Below are positions 52,150 through 64,000 of a stretch of DNA of 64,000 nt, piece after piece (within the stretch, counting starts at the first letter, position 1; every line of letters begins with the position of its first letter). The stretch covers positions 19,078,607 to 19,142,606 of the forward strand of contig CM043877.1 in NCBI GenBank assembly GCA_023846275.1. Reading direction: 5' to 3'. The notes below the pieces were generated by a model. It worked only from the letters and a program-made list of their open reading frames with translations. It ran no database searches and was not told the origin of the DNA. The translations under genes were made by a program, and so were the position numbers. The DNA is from Vanilla planifolia (Eukaryota; Streptophyta; Magnoliopsida; Asparagales; Orchidaceae).

Positions 52150-53600
52150 TATACAAAAATATTTTAATAAAAAATTCATCCTAAGCACTCACTCCTCAGC
52201 CGTGCCTAAAGTCTTGTACCAAGTGGCCCATAATGTTATGCTTTAGATCTTGAGGAACATGGGATAGCTAGCCAACTAAAATTGAATTGGGCCTAACCTT
52301 AGTCTTTGACAGGGTATAGTTTTATAGTAGCTAGGGTTTAATTAGGTTAGGGTTATCATGCCTAAACTATGCTTAGGCATATCATGTCAAGTCGGACTCA
52401 AAGTAAAGTAGTAGGATTGAGTAAGGTCAAACACATGTATGTATACAAGTGACTTGGGTTATGACTTCCCAAGAGTTCATAGGGTAGCCAACCCCATTTA
52501 GGTTACCTTAATTGTGTGGTAGAACTAAGATATATCACAAACTATATGTACATTTTTACAATGTTAGACTAAAGATTAATGTTTATTTACTTCTATACTA
52601 GAACCAAATTAATGTAATTTAATCACACATCTTCATAATTGAATGGCCATGATCCATTTTACTATTTTGAATAGTAACCATCTAACCATCCATCATATAA
52701 GACTAATCAAATGGTTGTGATATGCTCCACCTTTGTGAACAGTACTCTTGCTATCGATACCATCCTTCCAACATGAGAATCTAAAAATCTAGATCAAATT
52801 TTTTTGGATTAGATCTGGACACTTTAATCAATATTTTAATTGAACGATACATGTTTGGTTAGCCTAGATTGGATAGTTGATTCTCTTCATCTTTCTTTTT
52901 CATTTCTAGCAATAGTTATCTTTAAGGATGGTCGATTCTAGCCATTAGAAGGGTTATTTGGACATGGTTTTGTTTGGACTATAAATAGAGATTATTTAAC
53001 AACATTTAAGATTAATAAATCAACTTGAAAATATTAAAAAATGCCCAAGAGAAGTCTAAACCATGAGCATCAAATTTACTATGTGATTGTGGGAGCTATA
53101 AGTTCTTTGATTCTTATTTTTATAACCCTTCTCTTCATTTATTTTGTATCATTTAGATAAAATTTACATTAATAGTTGTTGTACCACTTTTGTTTGAAGA
53201 ATCCAAAAGTATAGGAACTTTGTATACATTATTCTTATAAAGCTTTTTCCTTTTCTTGTAACCAAATTTCTTATATTTTTTGTGTCTCATTGGAGCACTA
53301 AAATGTACTTAGTTTACCCCGTTGGCTTTGATAAAAAGGATTGGTTAGTGGAAGCCTCATTGGGTGATTGGGGTAGATGTAGTATGAATTTTGGCTAAAC
53401 TACTTAAAAAAACTTAATGTTTCTTGTTTTGTTATTGTATAATTTTTATTTTACATTTTATCAAACAATATTCCTAAAAAAAAATTCATTACTAAGCATA
53501 AGTTTTTTCTTTAATTTAATAGTTTTTTAAAATAAAAAAATAAATACTTTTGTTAAATGCATAATTCACCCCTCCACTCTTGTGTATTGAACTTCACACA
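52150..53600 (+). mobile_element. Old Copia-type LTR, + orientation
   Basis: A TATA-like TATAAATAGAG near 52980, the late motif GGGGTAGATGTAG near 53372 and AATTCACCCCTCCACTC near 53568 lie in the order of a Copia LTR and parallel the solo LTR at 35241. The start is approximate. No partner LTR or interior on this strand was seen, so it is probably a solo or truncated copy. Confidence 0.6.
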
Positions 53601-54309
53601 ATTTGCATTAGTCATCATCAAGGGGTCAAATACTTTTAGAAACACCTATAAGTTCTTTTTCACTTGTACAACATTTGAAAATAGTTTGCCAAGATTTTAA
53701 ATCCCATTCAGTATATTAATAGTTTGCCAAGGTTTTTATTTTACATTTTATCAAACAATATTTCTAAAACAAAATTTTCATTACTAAGCATAAGTTTTTT
53801 TTTTAATTTAATAGTTTTTTAAAATAAAAAAAATTAAAAACTTTTGTTAAATGCATAATTCACCCCTCCACTCTTGTGTATTGAACTTCACACAATTTGC
53901 ATTAGTCATCATCAAGGGGTCAAATACTTTTAGAAACACCTATAAGTTCTTTTTCACTTGTACAACATTTGAAAATAGTTTGCCAAGATTTTAAATCCCA
54001 TTCAGTATATTAATAGTTTGCCAAGGTTTTTATTTTACATTTTATCAAACAATATTTCTAAAACAAAATTTTCATTACTAAGCATAAGTTTTTTTTTTAA
54101 TTTAATAGTTTTTTAAAATAAAAAAAATTTAAAACTTTTGTTAAATGCATAATTCACCCCTCCACTCTTGTGTATTGAACTTCACACAATTTGCATCAGT
54201 CATCATCAAGGGGTCAAATACTTTTAGAAACACCCATAAGTTCTTTTTCACCTGTACAACATTTGAAAATAGTTTGCCAAGATTTTAAAGCCCATTCAGT
54301 ATATTAATA
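53443..54309. repeat. Near-identical tandem triplication, 290-294 bp unit
   Basis: Three units start at 53443, 53733 and 54027. Differences are few: homopolymer lengths and a handful of substitutions. Both junctions read ATTAATAGTTTGCCAAGG. Each unit spans the end of the Copia LTR and adjoining gag-side sequence. The similarity marks it as the youngest duplication in the window. Confidence 0.95.
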
Positions 54310-54890
54310 AATTTGGTAAATGTATGTTTAATAGACTCCTTTTACATATGAAAAATCTCATCATCACGCATAAGAAAATTAATCTTAGATTCCTTAATTT
54401 GGTTAATTTTATCATAAGTAACCTCAAGCATCTCAAACCTCATGGAATAACTATAGGTTCATAACTCTTTTAAATTTGGTGGCCAAGAGGCCACAATAAA
54501 AGATGCTAAAAAATGGTCATTAAGTTAAACTTTATGTTTCTCTTAAGGAGTAAGTTCACTCAAAGATTTTCTAACATAAACATTATCCACTTTCTTAGTG
54601 GAAAACTTAAAATCATTTTTTATATATCCCAAATTTCTATATCCATAGATTCATAAAGAATGCACAAGTAGTTTTTTTAATAAAAATAAAAATCAATCTT
54701 AAAAAGTAGTGGACAAACCAAAGAAGCCCCTTCTACTAAAATGGCATGATAAGCTAACACATTATGTAAGATTTTGAGGATCATCTCTAGGATGAATAAT
54801 AACTAGATGAAACAATAATTTGATATCTCAATTCAAAATTAGTGAGTGAGATGTCCACATATGATGGAGGGTGAATTGTGATAATCACAA
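54310..54890 (-). pseudogene. Second Copia gag relic, minus strand
   Basis: It aligns with 26.1-26.5 kb of the Copia interior, sharing CATAAGTAACCTCAAGCATCT- and GGTTCATAACT-like blocks in order. Decayed fossil; its left part may enter the triplicated unit. Confidence 0.6.
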
Positions 54891-55650
54891 ACTTAAAAAA
54901 TCTCAAGTATTATACTAAATTTTTTTAATAATCTTAAAAGTTATTATAAAACTTGTTTTAAAAAATTGTTATCTTTGAAAACCTTTTGTGTGGGAGTGCA
55001 AGAAAAGAAAAATATATTTTTTAATAGCTAAATCTAAACTTAGATCTACATCTATCTCCAGCCAAATAAGTTTAGCAAAAATAGTAATTGTCTTTTACAA
55101 AAGATGGTAGGACACAACCCCACACTAAAAGATTTTACAAGGATTATGCCAAAAGATCTTACACACTGAGAGAAAAGAGCATATAATCACCAAGCTAAAA
55201 GGCCCTGCACACTAACCTAATGGGCCTAAACACTAGCTTAAAAGATCATATAATAGTTACAAAAAGACCATTATAAAGCTAATAAGAAGTCTCAACAATG
55301 AGACAAAAGCACAAAATACCATATAACCTTATTTATAGTTATAATGATGCACACTACACTTAATGAATCAATGAAAGAGCATTTTCAACTTTGTTGATTG
55401 AATGAAGAATGAAGGACTAGAATATGATATATGCTTGAATCTTACAAGCTTGTATTTTCTCTCTTTGAGTTGATGATCTTCAAATGTAACTTCTCTAAAA
55501 ATAATGCAAGTGATCATTAATATTTTTACGTATGTTTGAATCCCTTTATTCAAACCTTACAATTCCTTAGTCCCAAATCAAAATCCTTGAAATTTGACTA
55601 GAATAGCCTTTACTCGCACTTTCAAAATTAATTGTATTGTCTAATCTAAG
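54890..55650 (-). mobile_element. Copia-type LTR, minus orientation
   Basis: The block ACTTAGATCTACATCTATCT near 55038 is the reverse complement of the 9.29-kb motif, and further similarity continues to about 55.6 kb. It lies next to the gag relic on the side expected for a 5' LTR. Old. Confidence 0.55.
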
Positions 55651-57050
55651 GATCGTTCAAGTAAATACCACTACATGTTGATCATTTAATTCTTTAGACT
55701 TGTCTAATAAATTCATTGCATTTGTTAAAAAGTTATCATACTTACATAATGTGATCATTGTACATGTACGAAATGCACAACATTTCACTTGATTCAATTT
55801 TTTATTTCACATATTTTTTAAGGATTGTACAATATGATGATGATGATGATTGTACTTGTATGAAGACCTTCTCATGTAATACTCTTTTGTAAATATAAGA
55901 TCATACTCATGATGATGAATTTATACTTGTATAATGCAAGTCAACTTAGTAACTACCTAAATCCCAACTTTCACTTCTTTATTAAAAGACACTATATATG
56001 TATAATATAGAGGTTTTATGTCACAACTCACTTTTGAAACATATTTTTTTTTCTTGGGATGCAACCAAACCTTTGTATTAGTGAATGTATTTGACTAGCC
56101 ATCTTTCACTCTCTAGGTTTGACATTCAAACTGGAAGTCATAATCCTTAATTTGATCATCAAGTTTGACCACCCAAAATGAATCACATTCTTACTCCAAC
56201 TGAGATCTCAATTGAGCTAAGAACTAGTCCACCATTTTAAGTTAGGTAACCTACTTAGTACACTAAGATGTATGTAGTACTAAAGTAATAAATACTTATA
56301 AATAGCCATATGCATATAATATCATAATCATAAATAACCAGATAACAATGTCTAAATAAAATATTCAATATAATTTGTGTCTAATAATTCATATAATCCA
56401 ATTTCATTGAATAGAGATCAAAGCTAAAAATGAATAAACTATGTCTAGGACATGTCATGATACTATTTAATGAAGGATCTACTAGGTTGTTAACTCTAAT
56501 CCCTACTTTATTACTATAATAAAAAATAAACTCTTAAACTTATAAATAATAAAAAGAGAGTGAGCCAAGTTTAATAAGAACACTTATGCCTATTACTTAA
56601 ACATATATGCAATAATATAATAGCAAAATATAATCATCAACATGTCAGAGGAATCAAATGAATAACAATACTTACCAAGCTGAGTCAATGTATAAAATCA
56701 AGATCAATCTATAAGATGCATAGTGACCCACCAATAATTTGGCACTCTCTCCAAGCCCCTAAAGTACTCGATGTAAGTCTCATACTATTATCTTTTCACA
56801 TGATGTAACAATCCACAACTTTATTTTACCAATCACATAGACCATCTTTAAGACCATAAGAGTGCTCATAATGCATAAAAATCTAACACTATAAGCTTAA
56901 GAACACTAACGATTATCCTGTGATGTCTTTTTAATAAAGCACATAGCTTTCATGCCTAGTGAGAGTCTTATCATCTAGTATATCTAACCCAACCTCATTA
57001 TGACTAAGGAGTCTATCAACAAAGGTCCACTATATCTTAATCTTTGTAAT
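55650..57050. other. AT-rich stretch, LTR-like
   Basis: No gene. TGTCACAACTCAC at 56019 nearly repeats at 58054, and GAGTGAGCCAAGTTTAATAA near 56560 recalls reverse-strand Gypsy LTRs. Boundaries cannot be set. Confidence 0.35.
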
Positions 57051-57630
57051 ACTCAAACAAACTTTTTTATAATCATTTTTATAATTTTATTCACAATTAT
57101 TAAGGGTTAATCTTATGGGGTTTTCCAAACTTTAATTCATTAATTAAGCCATTTAAAGTCTCCTTAAATCATATTTTATTATCTAAGGTAATCTAAGATT
57201 TCCTTTAAATCTTAATTAGCTTGTTTGGGATAATACTTAAATAGACTTTCTTATAATCATTTTAATGGTTTTATTTATAATTATTTAGGATTATCTAACA
57301 TTTTCCTATCATTTAAAAGATCTTAGGGTTTCCTCCAAATCTTATTCTATTAACTAAACCATCTAAAGTCGCCCCAAACAATATTCTATTATCTAAGCTT
57401 ATATAAGATTTCTTCTATCTAGGGTAATATTAAAATAGACTTTCTTATAATCATTTTTATAGTTTTATTATAATTATTCTGGGTTACCTAATTTTGATCT
57501 ATCATTTAAAAAATTTTAGGATTTCTTCCAAACTTTAATCAATTAATTAAACCATCTAAGATCTCTTCAAACTATATTCTATTATCTAAGATAATCTAGT
57601 GTTTCTTTTATAAGTAGTTTATTTGGGATA
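57050..57630. repeat. Tandem repeat, 184-194 bp unit, 3 copies
   Basis: TATAATCATTTT lies at 57068, 57252 and 57446. Each is followed in order by a TTTTAT..TAATTATT block, a CAAA.CTTA.TC.ATTAA block, AACCATCTAA-like and ATTATCTAAG-like blocks. Copies are well diverged. Confidence 0.75.
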
Positions 57631-59788
57631 ACTTCTCATATCAATTTTTCTATGTATATATCTAGTTCTTATCCCTTTTTTAATTTGGGAGTCTAAGTTT
57701 ATTAACATATCTAGGCTACCATTTAAGTACTCATTTAAGTTATAAGTCCTTGGCTCAAACCTTTAATGTCATAATCTATAAAATTTAGCCTGAGTTTACA
57801 TGAGTTTTACTATTGACTCTCTCTTATCTTGCATATCAGTCTAAGTCACTCCACCCTTCCCTCCCTTGAGCCATACACAGGTCCAAGCCCATCATCTGGG
57901 GTGTTAATTCATGGCATAAGTGCCTAATTTAGGGCTAATTATGATCTCATCTATCAAACCAAACTTAATTAACATTTAACCAATAATCTAAGTGTTCATT
58001 CAACTCATTAGTCAAGTTTAACACCACTGTTAAGGTCAATCCAAAGTTTTTTATGTCACAACCCACCTAATCATATGCTTATATCTTCTCAAAGTATTTT
58101 TTTATATGCCAAATATATGTGCTAAAAATCTAAAATTTAAAAATACATTGAGTTAGGAGTGCCTTTAAAAAAATTAACTAAAACGATAATGGCCAAATTT
58201 CTTTTTTGAGCATGATGTGCAAATGACTCATTGTGAGGAATTTGTCAATATATAGTTTGTAATTTTCAAAATTAAATTATTTTTTAATGAATTTATAAAG
58301 AAAATATTAATAAAAGGGGCTTATTTTAATCCTCTTATTTAACAACAGGATAAGAATCTCCCTTAAGGAAGAGCAAGAATAATGTGAGAGGAGATTTAAA
58401 GAGTAAGAAGGAAAGGGGCACCATCACTTATGAAAAAAACAAAGAAATTGAGAAAGAAAGAAGTTTATGAGAAGGAAAGAGATTTTCAAATTATTTTTTA
58501 GATATAACTTGAAAAGGTAAGGATCTTATTTAAACTTTCTCCTTAAAGCATGCATATATTGATTTAAGTATCAAGTAGAGGCTAGAGGCTATTATAGTTT
58601 TCTATAGTAATAACCATACAAGATAGTCGATTGGATCATACTAGTATGACCATCAAAACAGGCACTAGAGTGCTTTTCTACCAAAGTGGGACAAGGAGTT
58701 GACTCAAATTTACTAGTGTGATCAATTTATCATACTAATGTGACCACCAAATAGTCCTAAAGGTTTCTTTTTAGAACAACATATTATCATATTAGTACTA
58801 CACAAAAGTGGATGTTTGGTGGTCGTACTCATACAAAGTGAAAATCTTATAGTATGGTACACTTTGTACTTCTTAATTAAGAGATCATCTTGTTTGATTG
58901 CTTATTCAATCATACATATATGAGTATGAATCATACTAGTATGATATATATATATAGCTAGTATATTATTGCAAAGATCATAAATCATCTTTTTATGACT
59001 ATGATATTAGATAATTATGATTAGGGTTATTTTATTAAACAAATATATCACATATTGTACAAAAAAAAAGACAAAACAGACTAGTACTATCGATGCATGA
59101 CATTATGCATTAAATGATGAATCAAACTAATATAAAACATGGATTAGCCTTGTATAATGTGTTTACTAATTGCTTAATAAATATTAATTTTATGATTTAT
59201 TTTTTGATTATCATTAGGTATGAGTCATATAATGTAATATGTGATGTTTTACCAAATGATATGAATAAAAGTTATAATTAGAGCACAAATGGTATAATAT
59301 AAAATGGAAATAAGTTTGGTATGATTATTTGATAAATAAGTTTGTTATGGATCATGTGTCTAATCCCTAACATGACTCATTGATTGTCATAAGTCTTATT
59401 GGCATGACATTGATGAAGGTTAGTATGATAATAGCAATGCAGTGGTTCAATCATTGTAAAGCTATGATCATACAACATGATAGGGTATATTATACCATAC
59501 AATATAATAATAATAATATAAAATGATAATTTATTAAGCATAGTTTTTGGAAAGTACTTTCATAATAAAAATTAAAATGAATTTTTGTAAAGAATAAGAG
59601 AACCAATAAAAAATAAAAAGTAATAAAAAAGAAATTTTAGAGGTGTCAAGTAGACAATCTAATTAGGTATGATGTAAGTTGTTAAATATTCCTTCATATT
59701 ATTATTAAATATCTAATGAAGCTAGCATTGTATGACATAACATCTTTTGCATATATTTTGATTTTATTATAATACTTTATGATTATTG

Positions 59789-59825
<37 letters not shown>
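59789..59825. repeat. Compound (AT)n(GT)n microsatellite
   Basis: About six AT units run into about twelve GT units. Confidence 0.9.
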
Positions 59826-59827
<2 letters not shown>

Positions 59828-60074
59828 TAGCTTCATAGATATAGTTATATGAGTTATATGATGCTATAAATCAAAATATATTATAAGATAAAGAAAAATA
59901 AAATGAAAAGAAAACAAAGAAAAAAAGACTAATATAGCCTAATAAAGAACTGACTATATGAGATAGTGACAAGATAGATGTGGTATGTGATATATTACCC
60001 ATGATATTGTGGTTCCCAGAGATATATCCATGACAGGTAGAGACCTTGATTTAGTGATGTAAGATACTTCATTC

Positions 60075-60440
60075 TTAGGTGTCATAGGTATCTAGAGATG
60101 AGACTTTGGCTTGTCAGTGATCTTGTTTTCTTATTAATAGTGGTATTAGCTACAATGGATGATGACTACATGATGATGTCATGGGTACTCAAGGATGTAG
60201 TTTTATTATTCTAAGCACCTCATTCTTCATCATCAAAGGTTATTGGCATTAAGGGATGAAACTTAATGACTTCATTCTAGAGTATCATAGGTACTCAAAG
60301 ATGGGGTTTCAATATTCTAAGCACATTATTCCCTCTTAGTACATGGTGTTGGCTTTAATGGTGAGACCTAGTAATGATGAGATATTTTACTGTTTGGTAT
60401 TATAATACTTAGAGAAGGGGTCCTGACACTTTAAAGGTCA
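60075..60440 (+). repeat. Tandem repeat, about 100-115 bp unit, 4 copies
   Basis: TCATAGGTACTCAAAGATG-like words start at 60082, 60179, 60285 and 60400. They are separated by CTAAGCAC.TCATTC and GATGA blocks. Diverged; probably internal to the LTR. Confidence 0.6.
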
Positions 60441-60611
60441 TGAATTTTTATATTAAGACATGTTATGGGATCCCAAGTGTTGAGTTAGAGGTAATAAAAA
60501 TGTCTGAGAAAAGAATAAATATGCAAAAAAAATTAAAGAAAAGAAATGAAAATAAAAATGAAAGAAAAGTAAGATAAAAGATTTTATATTTTAATGATGA
60601 GCTATATCTAT

Positions 60612-60633
60612 TATATATATATATATATATATA
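60612..60633. repeat. (AT)n microsatellite
   Basis: About eleven AT units. Confidence 0.9.
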
Positions 60634-61099
60634 ACCATAAATGTATTATTATAACAATCATTATATAGATTGTCATATATTTCTTTATTTACTACTCTAT
60701 ATTATTCTTGATTTACTTTATTTATTCTTTATACTACTTTATTGGATGTAGCTAGAGGTTTGTATTCTAAATATATCATGATCATTTTTAGGACATGATG
60801 TTGACACTCATCTAGTTGAGGGTCCTAAAAGGATAGTTCAAGATCTAGTGGTTGAGAGACTAATATATTTGACAAGTGTGAAAGATATTATATATATGAA
60901 GGTACATTTTTATTTTGCTTCAGATTTTTGTGTTAATACTAATTTCAAACTTATGTGTGGTATGATAGTTATTTTACTATGTGTTGCTATTTTTACTTAA
61001 ATATTTCAAGATTATTGTAGATTTTTTATGTCATCTTCACTCCATTTTAGTATCATGTATCCTCATTTTTATATTATAATCTCTAATTAATATGATAAA

Positions 61100-62540
61100 C
61101 TTGTATTCTAGATGCATTTCATTAACTTGTATTAATCAATATTGAATGGAGCATAACACTATCTCAACCAACCCTCATCAACATTTAGTCAGAGCCTCAT
61201 CAAATCTATCCTTATCTTGAGTGTGCTTAAGGTCTCACCAAGAGTTTGATAATTTCAATCTAACCCTAGTTTCTACATTTAGGATTTTCTTTATAAATAG
61301 TTGTAGTTCTTAGGAATTATACACACTTAATTCTTAAGCTATCTTTAATATCATCCAAGGTCCTTGACCAAACCCAATCCTTTTTTTGCAACCATAATTA
61401 AGACTTGAACTTCCCCTAGTCTTCTTTCAAGGCCAACACAATTTTCTCAAGTCTCCTTACCAAAAAACCCAAGAGCTTACTTACCTTAGAAGCTATCTAA
61501 GTTCCTTTCTCAAGTCTCACATTGCAATCTAAAGTCCATGGTCAAGTCTTACACTCAACCTTAAAACTATCACAAGGAAACAAAAATCTCAACTAACATT
61601 TGGTCATTCATGTAAAAAGTTTCTACAAGTTCTAAGTAGGGTTTAGTAACAATCCTAAGGTATTTATCATAAGGCTTGTTTTGAACCAACCTCTTTATTC
61701 ATACCAACTCAATCAAGACCATTACATGACCTTAGCCTTCTTTTAAGACTCAATCAAGACTCTCAAGCCCTCTTTATAAGGTACCCAAGAGTTTTCTCTC
61801 ACCCCAGACCTATATAAGGTTTCTTTTAAGGCATCATTATCATATCTATGCTTACATCCAAGCCGTACCGCCTAGTTTTAAGTCTTAACTTGAGGCAATC
61901 ATCCTATTTGGTTGTAAAATTTTAATCCTAAGTTTGATTCTTGGAGGAAACCTTACATAGGACATACTAGTGTCTTATGACATATTAAATAAAACAACTT
62001 TTAGACTAACCTACTATGATTTTCTTAAATATTTTAAAACATTTTTAGCTAAATGTTATACCTCAATTTTTGTTAACTTCAGTTCTTTTAAACCATATTT
62101 GTTACACAATTATGTAATACTTCCATTAGCTTAAGTCATCAACATAAGCATGATCATTCACTTCCTTTTATGTGACAAGTCTCAATTATCATGGTATTAA
62201 AAATTTCTGTGTTAACATCAATTTAATTAAGTTATTTATGTCATCATTATCATAATATTACAACATGTAATAAGGAGTCTCCAACAAAAATCATGTTCTT
62301 AATTAGGGTGATAACAATTGTATACTTTCATTTTCAATGATTTTAAGTAGTCACTACTAGTAATCATGAAGCAATCTATCAACATTTATCACAATTTAAC
62401 ATTCAATATTATAGCCAACATGCTTTCAGCATTAAATTAAATCCATGACATAACTAATCAATTGTGCAAGGATCATCCGTTATAACTCCATCTAATTGGA
62501 ATAAGCCAATTTGGCATGATAAGATTTATATGATGCTACA
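61100..62540. other. AT-rich stretch, no gene recognised
   Basis: The + strand is low in G, with many TCAAG/CAAGTCT words that hint at a worn short repeat, but no unit could be fixed. Confidence 0.35.
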
Positions 62541-63960
62541 AGTTTTAGCAAATCTAAGATTGCATACTTCTCATTCTTTTTTTCAATATGATTGAGAGCT
62601 TGAGCATATTAATTTCATTAATTAGAAAGCATGCACATCATGTTTCTTGAACCAAAGAACTATAACTCATTGTTTGCATCATAACTAAGTGTTAATGCAT
62701 ATTAATCTCAAAAATTAGGAATTGTACACATTATATTTTCATCAAACCAAGAGCCATTGTATATTTTTACAACATAACCAAAAGCTATTGCATGCTAATT
62801 TCAATATTTAGGAAGCATATATATCATATTTTTTGTCAAACTGAGAGCTGGTGTGTGTTCATTATAATAAGATAATCCACACATTTACTAGTCCTTATTA
62901 ATTTGAAAGCTACAATATGCATTATAGTTAATACTATATAATTCTTATAGCCTTTATCCATTTAGAAGTTTTAATATGAAATAATAGCAAGACCTCTTGT
63001 AAATTTAATGTTCCTTCTCAAGACCAAAATCTACAGCATGAAATATTATCAAAAATTAAGTAAATCCAATTTTCTATACCAACTATGAGCTACAGCATAT
63101 AAGATTATCAAGGTCCTACATATCTCTCATATTATATATTAAATCTTGAGTAAAGAACTACATATATTTCCTATTTTATACTAAATTGTAAGTTATAGCA
63201 TGTTGGATTTGCAAAACTTTGCTTATATTTCATATTCTAATTAAATTGGGTACTACAACAACTAAATTTTGCAAAGCATCGCATATATTTTATGTTCCAA
63301 ATTAAACCGCGAGCAACAACATATAGGATTGACAAGGCACTACAAAGACCACATATTCTATATTAAATATTGAGTTAAGCACCACATATATCTTATATTA
63401 TATACAAAATCATAGGCTACAACATGCTTGATTTACTAAACATTGGTAATATTTCATATTATAAATTAAACCATGAGCAGCTACAAATTGAATTTGTAGA
63501 GAAATGCTTATATTTTATGTTCCAAATTAAACCAAGAGTTACAACAAGTTCAATTTACAAGACAATAAGTATATTTCATGTGTTTAATTCAGAGCTACTA
63601 CATATTGGATCAACAAATTATTGCTTATATTTAATATTTTTTTGTTAGATCCAAAAGCTATAACATGTTATTTTCATAATTAAAAAGGTATAACACATCA
63701 TGTTCTTACACCAACCAAATTATAATAGGCCAACTTCTTAATAAAAGCACCATATTCTTATCAAACTAATAATTGAAGCACGTTAAATTTATTTATTAGC
63801 AAGCGTACACATAATATTTGCAACAAGCTGAGAAATTGTAGGTTGCCAAGGTATCAAAATAAAGCGTGAACACATTCTTTCATTAACTTGAGAATACTAA
63901 GTTAGTCAACATATATTATTTAACAACATAGTTGATTTTAAATACCTAGCATGCTTGCAA
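62540..63960. repeat. Long degenerate tandem array, units about 50-100 bp
   Basis: A pattern like AAACCAAGAGCTACAACATG, then GGATTTGCAAA, then CATATATTTCATATT recurs at least a dozen times. Examples of the AGCTACAACAT part lie near 63087, 63190, 63248, 63310, 63412, 63475, 63537, 63591 and 63654. Spacing is irregular. The frame at 63424-63648 simply translates the array, which runs to or beyond the window edge. Confidence 0.65.
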
Positions 63961-64000
63961 AGCATGAGATTTTTACCTCTTAAACCATGTAGAGGTCCAT

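Larger units (their letters stand above)
58054..61100 (+). mobile_element. Gypsy-like long LTR region
   Basis: It begins TGTCACAACCCAC and has the CATACTAGTATGA word content of the other Gypsy LTRs (58640, 58930), then a tandem-repeat zone. No coding part is seen. The end is uncertain. Confidence 0.4.

Noticed and set aside
63424-63648. 74-codon frame near the right edge
   Set aside because: It translates the degenerate tandem array and shows the same repeat.
62540-63960. Possible CRISPR-like or clustered RNA array
   Set aside because: Units are irregular and diverged with no constant repeat and spacer; the setting is plant nuclear DNA.

Overview
The window is nuclear DNA from a flowering plant. 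It is very AT-rich and dominated by decayed retrotransposons, with only two recognisable host protein-coding genes. Both are cytochrome P450 genes with GC- and CpG-rich exons inside strongly CpG-poor surroundings. That contrast and the exon composition suggest a monocot, perhaps a commelinid such as a palm or a member of the Zingiberales. This is an inference from composition, not a species identification.

The two P450 genes lie head to tail on the + strand about 26 kb apart: gene 1 at 14292-16101 (506 aa) and gene 2 at 42438-44156 (501 aa). Both have the three-exon layout, phase-0 introns and signature motifs of CYP75B flavonoid 3'-hydroxylases, which hydroxylate the B-ring of flavonoids at the ER. 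They arose by duplication of a block that includes about 0.7-1.75 kb of upstream DNA (about 12.54-16.25 kb matches 41.69-44.24 kb). They differ in ways that could matter. Gene 2 appears to use a GC-AG first intron. It has Ser in place of Thr at the SRS6 site linked to 3'- versus 3',5'-hydroxylation. Gene 1 has a duplicated promoter/5'-UTR segment and a G-box that gene 2 has lost.

Layout: 1-3.5 kb, end of a Ty3/Gypsy chromovirus and its long LTR; 4.8-6.6 kb, degenerate dispersed repeat; 8.15 kb, (AT)n palindrome; 8.6-9.6 kb, Copia-like LTR with a 23-bp minisatellite; 11.8-12.25 kb, GC-richer degenerate repeats; 12.5-16.25 kb, gene 1 block; 17.6-19.66 kb, Gypsy LTR relic; 19.95-28.82 kb, a broken minus-strand Copia element with both LTRs; 30.19-30.33 kb, a 138-bp perfect palindrome; 33.2-39 kb, a dead L1-type LINE interrupted by a clean solo LTR (35241-36756, target duplication GTTCT); 40.37 kb, another LTR-like start; 41.7-44.24 kb, gene 2 block; 45-47 kb, minisatellite and SINE-like repeats; 47.75-51.9 kb, Gypsy 5' LTR plus gag; 52.15-53.6 kb, old Copia-type LTR; 53.44-54.31 kb, a near-identical 290-bp triplication; 54.3-55.65 kb, minus-strand Copia gag and LTR; 56-61 kb, LTR-like DNA with tandem repeats; 62.5-64 kb, a degenerate tandem array running to the edge.

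No tRNA, rRNA, CRISPR or organellar insert was recognised. I see no clearly novel system. The most useful leads are the differences between the two P450 paralogs, the clean solo LTR inside the LINE, the recent triplication with a templated junction, and the long AT palindrome. All coordinates and similarities were judged by eye.
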